Assembly: GCF_020882245.1 (NCBI RefSeq)
Contig: NW_026869996.1
Coordinates: 7,152,945-7,216,944 of the forward strand
Direction: 5' to 3'
Origin: Rhopalosiphum padi
Lineage: Eukaryota; Arthropoda; Insecta; Hemiptera; Aphididae
DNA: 64,000 nucleotides
Shown here piece by piece: positions 52,417 through 64,000 of this stretch. A model generated the notes under the pieces. That model was not told the DNA's origin. It saw nothing but the letters and a program-made list of their open reading frames with translations, and searched no databases. The number at the start of each line of letters is the position of its first letter. The stretch's first letter is position 1. A program made the position numbers and the translations under genes.

Positions 52417-53489
52417 TTTTAAGGAATTCAATGGATTTTTTATGAGTATTTAGACTTTTCTTTGGAGGAATTTTGTAGTATGATGGAGTTTAACGAAATT
52501 TTAATGAATATTGAGACTTTGCTTTGGAGGTATTAAGAAGTTTCATGGGTTATTAACGAATTCCACGTGATTTTTTAGAGTTTTAATAGTTTTCACTGCT
52601 TTATAATGGTATTATTGAAGAGTTTTGAGGGATTTTAGAGAATTCTATGGATTTTTATTGAGTATTGAGACTTTGCTTTGGAGGATTTGTGTAGTATGAT
52701 GGAGTTTACCGGAATTTTAATGAATATTGACTTTGCTTTGGTGGTTTTAAGAAGTTTCAAGGATTATTAAAGAATTCCACGGGGTTTTTCAGAGTTTTAA
52801 TAATTTCCACTGCTTTATAATGGAATTATTGAGGAGTTTTGAGGGATTTTAAAGAATTCAATGGATTTTTAATGAGTATTGAGACTTTGCTTTGGAGGAT
52901 TTGTGTAGTATGATGGAGTTTAACGGAATTTTATTGAATATTGAGACTTTGCTTTGTAGGTATTAAGAAGTTTCATGGGTTATTAAAGAATTCCACGGGT
53001 TTTTTTCAGTGTTTTAATAATTTTCACTGCTTTATAATGGAATTATTGAGGAGTTTTGAGGGATTTTAAAGAATTCAATGGATTTTAAATGAGTATTGAG
53101 AATTTGCTTTGGAGGATTTTTGTAGTATGACGGAGTTTAACGGAATTTTAATGAATATTGAGACTTTGCATTGTTGGTATTAAGAAGTTACATGGGTTAT
53201 TAACGAATTCCACGTGTTTTTCAGTGTTTTAATAATTTTCACTGCTTTATAATGGAATAATTGAGGAGTATTGAGGGATTTTAAAGAATTCAATGGATTT
53301 TTAATGAGTATTGAGACTTTGCTTTGGAGGATTTTTGTAGTATGATGGAGTTTAACAGAATTTTAATGAATATTGAGACTTTGCATTGTTGGTATTAAGA
53401 AGTTACATGGGTTATTAACGAATTCCACGTGTTTTTCAGTGTTTTAATAATTTTCACTGCTTTATAATGGAATTATTGAGGAGTTTTGA
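52413..53489 (-). repeat. 1,077-bp tandem duplication, copy 2
   Basis: Second copy of 51336-52412, with a private CTTTGGTGGTTTTAAG near 52737 where copy 1 has CTTTGGAGGTTTTAAG. After about 53400 it continues into CACGTGTTTTTCAG and the GACTCTGCTTTGGAG unit, so the exact right edge is blurred within one unit. Confidence 0.75.
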
Positions 53490-55201
53490 GGGATTTTAAA
53501 GAATTCAATGGATTTTTAATGAGTATTGAGACTCTGCTTTGGAGAATTTGTGTAGTATGATGGAGTTTATTGGAATTTTAATGAATATTGAGACTTTGCT
53601 TTGGAGGTATTAAGAAGATTCATGGGTTATTAACGAATTCCACGTGTTTTTTCAGTTTTAATAATTTTCACTGCTTTATAATGGAATTATTGAGGAGTTT
53701 TGAGGGATTTTAAAGAATTCAATGGATTTTTAATGAGTATTGAGACTTTGCTTTGGAGGATATGTGTAGTATGATGGAGTTTAACAGAATTTTAATGAAT
53801 ATTGACTTTGCTTTGGAGGTTTTAAGAAGTTTCAAGGATTATTAAAGAATTCCACGGGGTTTTTCAGAGTTTTAATAATTTCCACTGCTTTATAATGGAA
53901 TTATTGAGGAGTTTTGAGGGATTTTAAAGAATTCAATGGATTTTTAATGAGTATTGAGACTTTGCTTTGGAGGATTTGTGTAGTATGATGGAGTTTAACG
54001 GAATTTTATTGAATATTGAGACTTTGCTTTGTAGGTATTAAGAAGTTACATGGGTTATTAACGAATTCCACGTGTTTTTCAGTGTTTTAATAATTTTCAC
54101 TGCTTTATAATGGAATAATTGAGGAGTATTGAGGGATTTTAAAGAATTCAATGGATTTTTAATGAGTATTGAGACTTTGCTTTGGAGGATTTTTGTAGTA
54201 TGATGGAGTTTAACAGAATTTTAATGAATATTGAGACTTTGCATTGTTGGTATTAAGAAGTTACATGGGTTATTAACGAATTCCACGTGTTTTTCAGTGT
54301 TTTAATAATTTTCACTGCTTTATAATGGAATTATTGAGGAGTTTTGAGGGATTTTAAAGAATTCAATGGATTTTTAATGAGTATTGAGACTCTGCTTTGG
54401 AGAATTTGTGTAGTATGATGGAGTTTATTGGAATTTTAATGAATATTGAGACTTTGCTTTGGAGGTATTAAGAAGATTCATGGGTTATTAACGAATTCCA
54501 CGTGTTTTTTCAGTTTTAATAATTTTCACTGCTTTATAATGGAATTATTGAGGAGTTTTGAGGGATTTTAAAGAATTCAATGGATTTTTAATGAGTATTG
54601 AGACTTTGCTTTGGAGGATATGTGTAGTATGATGGAGTTTAACAGAATTTTAATGAATTATGGACTTTGCTTTGTAGGTATTAAGAAGTTTCATGGGTTA
54701 TTAAAGAATTCCACGGGTTTTTTCAGTTTTAATAATTTTCACTGCTTTAAAATGGAATTATTGGGGAGTTTTGAGGGATTTTAAAGAATTCAATGGATTT
54801 TTATTGAGTATTGAGACTTTGCTTTGGAGGATTTTTGTTGTATGATGGAGTTTATTGGAATTTTAATGAATATTGAGACTTTGCTTTGGAGGTATTAAGA
54901 AGTTTCATGGGTTATTAACGAATTCCACGTTTTTTTCAGTGTTTTAATAATTTTCACTGCTTTATAATGGAATTATTGAGGAGTTTTGAGGGATTTTAAA
55001 GAATTCAATGGATTTTTAATGAGTATTGAGACTCTGCTTTGGAGAATTTGTGTAGTATGATGGAGTTTATTGGAATTTTAATGAATATTGAGACTTTGCT
55101 TTGTAGGTATTAAGAAGTTTCATGGGTTATTAAAGAATTCCACGGGTTTTTTCAGTTTTAATAATTTTCACTGCTTTAAAATGGAATTATTGAGGAGTTT
55201 T

Positions 55202-58200
55202 GAGAATTTATAGAGAATTCTATGGATTTTTATTGAGTATTGAGACTTTGCTTTGGAGGTATTAAGAAGTTTCATGGGTTATTAAAGAATTCCACGGGTT
55301 TTTTCAGTTTTAATAATTTTCACTGCTTTAAAATGGAATTATTGAGGAGTTTTGAGGGATTTTAAAGAATTCAATGGATTTTTAATGAGTATTGAGACTT
55401 TGCTTTGTAGGTATTAAGAAGTTTCATGGATTATTAACGAATTCCACGTGATTTTTCAGAGTTTTAATAGTTTTCACTGCTTTATAATGGTATTATTTAA
55501 GAGTTTTGAGGGATTTTAGAGAATTCTATGGATTTTTATTGAGTATTGAGACTTTGCTTTGGAGGATTTGTGTAGTATGATGGAGTTTACCGGAATTTTA
55601 ATGAATATTGAGACTTTGCTTTGGAGGTTTTAAGAAGTTTCAAGGATTATTAAAGAATTCCACGGGGTTTTTCAGAGTTTTAATAATTTCCACTGCTTTA
55701 TAATGGAATTATTGAGGAGTTTTGAGGGATTTTAAAGAATTCAATGGATTTTTAATGAGTATTGAGACTTTGCTTTGGAGGATTTGTGTAGTATGATGGA
55801 GTTTAACGGAATTTTATTGAATATTGAGACTTTGCTTTGTAGGTATTAAGAAGTTACATGGGTTATTAACGAATTCCACGTGTTTTTCAGTGTTTTAATA
55901 ATTTTCACTGCTTTATAATGGAATTATTGAGGAGTTTTGAGGGATTTTAAAGAATTCAATGGATTTTTAATGAGTATTGAGACTTTGCTTTGGAGGATTT
56001 GTGTAGTATGATGGAGTTTAACAGAATTTTAATGAATATTGACTTTGCTTTGGAGGTTTTAAGAAGTTTCAAGGATTATTAAAGAATTCCACGGGGTTTT
56101 TCAGAGTTTTAATAATTTCCACTGCTTTATAATGGAATTATTGAGGAGTTTTGAGGGATTTTAAAGAATTCAATGGATTTTTAATGAGTATTGAGACTTT
56201 GCTTTGGAGGATATGTGTAGTATGATGGAGTTTAACAGAATTTTAATGAATTATGGACTTTGCTTTGTAGGTATTAAGAAGTTTCATGGGTTATTAAAGA
56301 ATTCCACGGGTTTTTTCAGTTTTAATAATTTTCACTGCTTTAAAATGGAATTATTGGGGAGTTTTGAGGGATTTTAAAGAATTCAATGGATTTTTATTGA
56401 GTATTGAGACTTTGCTTTGGAGGATTTTTGTTGTATGATGGAGTTTAACAGAATTTTAATGAATATTGAGACTTTGCTTTGGAGGTATTAAGAAGTTTCA
56501 TGGGTTATTAACGAATTCCACGTGATTTTTCAGAGTTTTAATAGTTTTCACTGCTTTATAATGGAATTATTGAGGAGTTTTGAGGGATTTTAAAGAATTC
56601 AATGGATTTTTAATGAGTATTGAGACTCTGCTTTGGAGAATTTGTGTAGTATGATGGAGTTTAACAGAATTTTAATGAATATTGAGACTTTGCATTGTTG
56701 GTATTAAGAAGTTACATGGGTTATTAACGAATTCCACGTGTTTTTCAGTGTTTTAATAATTTTCACTGCTTTATAATGGAATTATTGAGGAGTTTTGAGG
56801 GATTTTAAAGAATTCAATGGATTTTTAATGAGTATTGAGACTTTGCTTTGGAGGATTTGTGTAGTATGATGGAGTTTAACGGAATTTTATTGAATATTGA
56901 GACTTTGCTTTGTAGGTATTAAGAAGTTTCATGGGTTATTAAAGAATTCCACGGGTTTTTTCAGTGTTTTTATAATTTTCACTGCTTTATAATGGAATTA
57001 TTGAGGAGTTTTGAGGGATTTTAAAGAATTCAATGGATTTTAAATGAGTATTGAGAATTTGCTTTGGAGGATTTTTGTAGTATGACGGAGTTTAACGGAA
57101 TTTTAATGAATATTGAGACTTTGCATTGTTGGTATTAAGAAGTTTCATGGGTTATTAAAGAATTCCACGGGTTTTTTCAGTTTTAATAATTTTCACTGCT
57201 TTAAAATGGAATTATTGGGGAGTTTTGAGGGATTTTAAAGAATTCAATGGATTTTTATTGAGTATTGAGACTTTGCTTTGGAGGATTTTTGTTGTATGAT
57301 GGAGTTTAACAGAATTTTAATGAATATTGAGACTTTGCTTTGGAGGTATTAAGAAGTTTCATGGGTTATTAACGAATTCCACGTGATTTTTCAGAGTTTT
57401 AATAGTTTTCACTGCTTTATAATGGAATTATTGAGGAGTTTTGAGGGATTTTAAAGAATTCAATGGATTTTTAATGAGTATTGAGACTCTGCTTTGGAGA
57501 ATTTGTGTAGTATGATGGAGTTTATTGGAATTTTAATGAATATTGAGACTTTGCTTTGGAGGTATTAAGAAGTTTCATGGGTTATTAACGAATTCCACGT
57601 TTTTTTCAGTGTTTTAATAATTTTCACTGCTTTATAATGGAATTATTGAGGAGTTTTGAGGGATTTTAAAGAATTCAATGGATTTTTAATGAGTATTGAG
57701 ACTTTGCTTTGGAGGATATGTGTAGTATGATGGAGTTTAACAGAATTTTAATGAATTATGGACTTTGCTTTGTAGGTATTAAGAAGTTTCATGGGTTATT
57801 AAAGAATTCCACGGGTTTTTTCAGTTTTAATAATTTTCACTGCTTTAAAATGGAATTATTGGGGAGTTTTGAGGGATTTTAAAGAATTCAATGGATTTTT
57901 AATGAGTATTGAGACTTTGCTTTGGAGGATTTTTGTTGTATGATGGAGTTTAACAGAATTTTAATGAATATTGAGACTTTGCTTTGGAGGTATTAAGAAG
58001 TTTCATGGGTTATTAACGAATTCCACGTGATTTTTCAGAGTTTTAATAGTTTTCACTGCTTTATAATGGAATTATTGAGGAGTTTTGAGGGATTTTAAAG
58101 AATTCAATGGATTTTTAATGAGTATTGAGACTCTGCTTTGGAGAATTTGTGTAGTATGATGGAGTTTATTGGAATTTTAATGAATATTGAGACTTTGCTT

Positions 58201-58310
58201 TGTAGGTATTAAGAAGTTTCATGGGTTATTAAAGAATTCCACGGGTTTTTTCAGTTTTAATAATTTTCACTGCTTTAAAATGGAATTATTGAGGAGTTTT
58301 GAGAATTTAT
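55202..58310 (-). repeat. Right-arm block R3, copy 1 (offsets 4,910-5,341)
   Basis: Matches about 60113-63650. The first part is at offset 4,910-4,911 (GAATTTATAGAG at 55203 and 60114; TATTATTTAAGAG at 55491 and 60401). The later part is at 5,341 (TGACGGAG at 57083 and 62424; GCATTGTTGGTATTAAGAAGTTTC). The step of about 431 bp equals two 215-216-bp units gained or lost inside the block. Confidence 0.78.
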
Positions 58311-60112
58311 AGAGAATTCTATGGATTTTTATTGAGTATTGAGACTTTGCTTTGGAGGTATTAAGAAGTTTCATGGGTTATTAAAGAATTCCACGGGTTT
58401 TTTCAGTTTTAATAATTTTCACTGCTTTAAAATGGAATTATTGAGGAGTTTTGAGGGATTTTAAAGAATTCAATGGATTTTTAATGAGTATTGAGACTTT
58501 GCTTTGTAGGTATTAAGAAGTTTCATGGATTATTAACGAATTCCACGTGATTTTTCAGAGTTTTAATAGTTTTCACTGCTTTATAATGGTATTATTGAAG
58601 AGTTTTGAGGGATTTTAGAGAATTCTATGGATTTTTATTGAGTATTGAGACTTTGCTTTGGAGGATTTTTGTAGTATGATGGAGTTTAACAGAATTTTAA
58701 TGAATATTGTGACTTTGCATTGTTGGTATTAAGAAGTTACATGGGTTATTAACGAATTCCACGTGTTTTTCAGTGTTTTAATAATTTTCACTGCTTTATA
58801 ATGGAATTATTGAGGAGTTTTGAGGGATTTTAAAGAATTCAATGGATTTTTAATGAGTATTGAGACTTTGCTTTGGAGGATATGTGTAGTATGATGGAGT
58901 TTAACAGAATTTTAATGAATTATGGACTTTGCTTTGTAGGTATTAAGAAGTTTCATGGGTTATTAAAGAATTCCACGGGTTTTTTTCAGTTATAATAATT
59001 TTCACTGCTTTAAAATGGAATTATTGAGGAATTTTGAGGGATTTTTAAAGAATTCAATGGATTTTTAATGAGTATTGAGACTTTGCTTTGGAGGATTTTT
59101 GTTGTATGATGGAGTTTAACAGAATTTTAATGAATATTGAGACTTTGCTTTGGAGGTATTAAGAAGTTTCATGGGTTATTAACGAATTCCACGTGATTTT
59201 TCAGAGTTTTAATAGTTTTCACTGCTTTATAATGGAATTATTGAGGAGTTTTGAGGGATTTTAAAGAATTCAATGGATTTTTAATGAGTATTGAGACTCT
59301 GCTTTGGAGAATTTGTGTAGTATGATGGAGTTTATTGGAATTTTAATGAATATTGAGACTTTGCTTTGGAGGTATTAAGAAGTTTCATGGGTTATTAACG
59401 AATTCCACGTTTTTTTCAGTGTTTTAATAATTTTCACTGCTTTATAATGGAATTATTGAGGAGTTTTGAGGGGATTTTAAAGAATTCAATGGATTTTTAA
59501 TGAGTATTGAGACTTTGCTTTGGAGGATATGTGTAGTATGATGGAGTTTAACAGAATTTTAATGAATTATGGACTTTGCTTTGTAGGTATTAAGAAGTTT
59601 CATGGGTTATTAAAGAATTCCACGGGTTTTTTTCAGTTTTAATAATTTTCACTGCTTTAAAATGGAATTATTGGGGAGTTTTGAGGGATTTTAAAGAATT
59701 CAATGGATTTTTAATGAGTATTGAGACTTTGCTTTGGAGGATTTTTGTTGTATGATGGAGTTTAACAGAATTTTAATGAATATTGAGACTTTGCTTTGGA
59801 GGTATTAAGAAGTTTCATGGGTTATTAACGAATTCCACGTGATTTTTCAGAGTTTTAATAGTTTTCACTGCTTTATAATGGAATTATTGAGGAGTTTTGA
59901 GGGATTTTAAAGAATTCAATGGATTTTTAATGAGTATTGAGACTCTGCTTTGGAGAATTTGTGTAGTATGATGGAGTTTATTGGAATTTTAATGAATATT
60001 GAGACTTTGCTTTGTAGGTATTAAGAAGTTTCATGGGTTATTAAAGAATTCCACGGGTTTTTTCAGTTTTAATAATTTTCACTGCTTTAAAATGGAATTA
60101 TTGAGGAGTTTT

Positions 60113-63100
60113 GAGAATTTATAGAGAATTCTATGGATTTTTATTGAGTATTGAGACTTTGCTTTGGAGGGTATTAAGAAGTTTCATGGGTTATTAAAGA
60201 ATTCCACGGTTTTTTCAGTTTTAATAATTTTCACTGCTTTAAAATGGAATTATTGAGGAGTTTTGAGGGATTTTAAAGAATTCAATGGATTTTTAATGAG
60301 TATTGAGACTTTGCTTTGTAGGTATTAAGAAGTTTCATGGATTATTAACGAATTCCACGTGATTTTCAGAGTTTTAATAGTTTTCACTGCTTTATAATGG
60401 TATTATTTAAGAGTTTTGAGGGATTTTAGAGAATTCTATGGATTTTTATTGAGTATTGAGACTTTGCTTTGGAGGATTTGTGTAGTATGATGGAGTTTAC
60501 CGGAATTTTAATGAATATTGAGACTTTGCTTTGGAGGTTTTAAGAAGTTTCAAGGATTATTAAAGAATTCCACGGGGTTTTTCAGAGTTTTAATAATTTC
60601 CACTGCTTTATAATGGAATTATTGAGGAGTTTTGAGGGATTTTAAAGAATTCAATGGATTTTTAATGAGTATTGAGACTTTGCTTTGGAGGATTTGTGTA
60701 GTATGATGGAGTTTAACGGAATTTTATTGAATATTGAGACTTTGCTTTGTAGGTATTAAGAAGTTACATGGGTTATTAACGAATTCCACGTGTTTTTCAG
60801 TGTTTTAATAATTTTCACTGCTTTATAATGGAATTATTGAGGAGTTTTGAGGGATTTTAAAGAATTCAATGGATTTTTAATGAGTATTGAGACTTTGCTT
60901 TGGAGGATTTGTGTAGTATGATGGAGTTTAACAGAATTTTAATGAATATTGACTTTGCTTTGGAGGTTTTAAGAAGTTTCAAGGATTATTAAAGAATTCC
61001 ACGGGGTTTTTCAGAGTTTTAATAATTTCCACTGCTTTATAATGGAATTATTGAGGAGTTTTGAGGGATTTTAAAGAATTCAATGGATTTTTAATGAGTA
61101 TTGAGACTTTGCTTTGGAGGATATGTGTAGTATGATGGAGTTTAACAGAATTTTAATGAATTATGGACTTTGCTTTGTAGGTATTAAGAAGTTTCATGGG
61201 TTATTAAAGAATTCCACGGGTTTTTTCAGTTTTAATAATTTTCACTGCTTTAAAATGGAATTATTGGGGAGTTTTGAGGGATTTTAAAGAATTCAATGGA
61301 TTTTTATTGAGTATTGAGACTTTGCTTTGGAGGATTTTTGTTGTATGATGGAGTTTAACAGAATTTTAATGAATATTGAGACTTTGCTTTGGAGGTATTA
61401 AGAAGTTTCATGGGTTATTAACGAATTCCACGTGATTTTTCAGAGTTTTAATAGTTTTCACTGCTTTATAATGGAATTATTGAGGAGTTTTGAGGGATTT
61501 TAAAGAATTCAATGGATTTTTAATGAGTATTGAGACTCTGCTTTGGAGAATTTGTGTAGTATGATGGAGTTGATTGGAATTTTAATGAATATTGAGACTT
61601 TGCTTTGGAGGTATTAAGAAGTTTCATGGGTTATTAACGAATTCCACGTTTTTTTCAGTGTTTTAATAATTTTCACTGCTTTATAATGGAATTATTGAGG
61701 AGTTTTGAGGGATTTTAAAGAATTCAATGGATTTTTAATGAGTATTGAGACTTTGCTTTGGAGGATATGTGTAGTATGATGGAGTTTAACAGAATTTTAA
61801 TGAATTATGGACTTTGCTTTGTAGGTATTAAGAAGTTTCATGGGTTATTAAAGAATTCCACGGGTTTTTTCAGTTTTAATAATTTTCACTGCTTTAAAAT
61901 GGAATTATTGGGGAGTTTTGAGGGATTTTAAAGAATTCAATGGATTTTTAATGAGTATTGAGACTTTGCTTTGGAGGATTTTTGTTGTATGATGGAGTTT
62001 AACAGAATTTTAATGAATATTGAGACTTTGCTTTGGAGGTATTAAGAAGTTTCATGGGTTATTAACGAATTCCACGTGATTTTTCAGAGTTTTAATAGTT
62101 TTCACTGCTTTATAATGGAATTATTGAGGAGTTTTGAGGGATTTTAAAGAATTCAATGGATTTTTAATGAGTATTGAGACTTTGCTTTGGAGGATTTTTG
62201 TAGTATGATGGAGTTTAACAGAATTTTAATGAATATTGAGACTTTGCTTTGTAGGTATTAAGAAGTTTCATGGGTTATTAAAGAATTCCACGGGTTTTTT
62301 TTCAGTGTTTTTATAATTTTCACTGCTTTATAATGGAATTATTGAGGAGTTTTGAGGGATTTTAAAGAATTCAATGGATTTTAAATGAGTATTGAGAATT
62401 TGCTTTGGAGGATTTTTGTAGTATGACGGAGTTTAACGGAATTTTAATGAATATTGAGACTTTGCATTGTTGGTATTAAGAAGTTTCATGGGTTATTAAA
62501 GAATTCCACGGGTTTTTTCAGTTTTAATAATTTTCACTGCTTTAAAATGGAATTATTGGGGAGTTTTGAGGGATTTTAAAGAATTCAATGGATTTTTATT
62601 GAGTATTGAGACTTTGCTTTGGAGGATTTTTGTTGTATGATGGAGTTTAACAGAATTTTAATGAATATTGAGACTTTGCTTTGGAGGTATTAAGAAGTTT
62701 CATGGGTTATTAACGAATTCCACGTGATTTTTCAGAGTTTTAATAGTTTTCACTGCTTTATAATGGAATTATTGAGGAGTTTTGAGGGATTTTAAAGAAT
62801 TCAATGGATTTTTAATGAGTATTGAGACTCTGCTTTGGAGAATTTGTGTAGTATGATGGAGTTTATTGGAATTTTAATGAATATTGAGACTTTGCTTTGG
62901 AGGTATTAAGAAGTTTCATGGGTTATTAACGAATTCCACGTTTTTTTCAGTGTTTTAATAATTTTCACTGCTTTATAATGGAATTATTGAGGAGTTTTGA
63001 GGGATTTTAAAGAATTCAATGGATTTTTAATGAGTATTGAGACTTTGCTTTGGAGGATATGTGTAGTATGATGGAGTTTAACAGAATTTTAATGAATTAT

Positions 63101-63650
63101 GGACTTTGCTTTGTAGGTATTAAGAAGTTTCATGGGTTATTAAAGAATTCCACGGGTTTTTTTCAGTTTTAATAATTTTCACTGCTTTAAAATGGAATTA
63201 TTGGGGAGTTTTGAGGGATTTTAAAGAATTCAATGGATTTTTAATGAGTATTGAGACTTTGCTTTGGAGGATTTTTGTTGTATGATGGAGTTTAACAGAA
63301 TTTTAATGAATATTGAGACTTTGCTTTGGAGGTATTAAGAAGTTTCATGGGTTATTAACGAATTCCACGTGATTTTTCAGAGTTTTAATAGTTTTCACTG
63401 CTTTATAATGGAATTATTGAGGAGTTTTGAGGGATTTTAAAGAATTCAATGGATTTTTAATGAGTATTGAGACTCTGCTTTGGAGAATTTGTGTAGTATG
63501 ATGGAGTTTTATTGGAATTTTAATGAATATTGAGACTTTGCTTTGTAGGTATTAAGAAGTTTCATGGGTTATTAAAGAATTCCACGGGTTTTTTCAGTTT
63601 TAATAATTTTCACTGCTTTAAAATGGAATTATTGAGGAGTTTTGAGAATT
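60113..63650 (-). repeat. Right-arm block R3, copy 2
   Basis: Partner of 55202-58310. It has a few private changes, for example GATGGAGTTGATTGG near 61564 and T-run differences near 62290 and 63145. The remaining sequence to 64000 continues the match and stays satellite throughout. No array boundary or unrelated flank is reached. Confidence 0.75.
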
Positions 63651-64000
63651 TATAGAGAATTCTATGGATTTTTATTGAGTATTGAGACTTTGCTTTGGAG
63701 GTATTAAGAAGTTTCATGGGTTATTAAAGAATTCCACGGGTTTTTTTCAGTTTTAATAATTTTCACTGCTTTTAAAATGGAATTATTGAGGAGTTTTGAG
63801 GGATTTTAAAGAATTCAATGGATTTTTAATGAGTATTGAGACTTTGCTTTGTAGGTATTAAGAAGTTTCATGGATTATTAACGAATTCCACGTGATTTTT
63901 CAGAGTTTTAATAGTTTTCACTGCTTTATAATGGTATTATTGAAGAGTTTTGAGGGATTTTAGAGAATTCTATGGATTTTTATTGAGTATTGAGACTTTG

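Larger units (their letters stand above)
27843..64000 (-). repeat. Right arm of satellite array, inverted orientation
   Basis: The reverse complement of the left-arm repeat, continuous to the window end. On the plus strand the order is inverted A2 (starts GGTATTAAGAAG), inverted A1 (starts GGAATTATTGAGGAG), inverted B (starts GGATTTGTGTAGTATGATGG). Periods are about 215-216 bp with B and about 150-154 bp without. It differs from the left arm in fixed or frequent changes: TTCAGTGTTTTAATAA or TTCAGTTTTAATAA in A2 besides TTCAGAGTTTTAATAA, and B forms reading TTTGTAGGTATT, GCATTGTTGGTATT or ATGAATTATGGACTTTG. No gene, promoter or RNA gene is apparent. The array continues past base 64000. Confidence 0.98.

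Noticed and set aside
27843..64000. TTTTTTCAG runs as 3' splice sites
   Set aside because: They look like polypyrimidine-AG acceptors but are the reverse complement of CTGAAAAAAC in the repeat. No exon, donor or reading frame accompanies them.
1..64000. Telomeric repeat, tRNA, rRNA or transposon remnants
   Set aside because: I saw no TTAGGG/TTTAGGG-like tandem, no tRNA-like arms, no long terminal repeats, target-site duplications or transposase fragments. All non-N sequence is explained by the satellite.

Overview
The whole window is one AT-rich satellite DNA array. I see no gene, RNA gene, transposon, CRISPR array or single-copy flank. It reads as eukaryotic heterochromatin (centromeric, pericentromeric or subtelomeric) from a scaffolded genome assembly. 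I do not recognise the satellite family and cannot name the organism or even its kingdom.

Layout: bases 1-27342 hold the satellite in one orientation (plus strand A- and C-rich). Bases 27343-27842 are exactly 500 Ns. Bases 27843-64000 hold the same satellite in the opposite orientation (plus strand T- and G-rich). No other sequence class appears, so the array is at least 63.5 kb and runs off both ends.

Repeat architecture: the base unit is a 154-bp module (A), optionally followed by a 62-bp module (B), giving 154- or 216-bp periods. A is itself two diverged, related halves of about 75 bp (A1) and 79 bp (A2). B looks like a shortened, diverged relative of A1. The satellite therefore seems to be built from an ancestral unit of about 75 bp. 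Nearly every A unit carries TATAAA, CACGTG and two GAATTC sites, and its A-tracts are spaced about 10 bp apart.

Higher-order structure: shared private variants show blocks of many units copied in tandem. In the left arm the offsets are 7,466/7,682, 11,570/11,354-11,355 and 3,270 bp. In the right arm they are about 1,974, 3,593/3,594, 4,610-5,041, 8,203, 1,077, 430 and 4,910-5,341 bp. Several neighbouring offsets differ by exactly one 216-bp unit, the mark of unequal exchange. The arms carry different subfamilies.

Assembly caution: single-base homopolymer indels become frequent on both sides of the gap (about 23.5-27.3 kb and 27.8-34 kb) and are rare elsewhere. The gap edges therefore look like poorly polished contig ends, and the orientation switch at a round-number gap may be a scaffolding choice rather than a real inversion.
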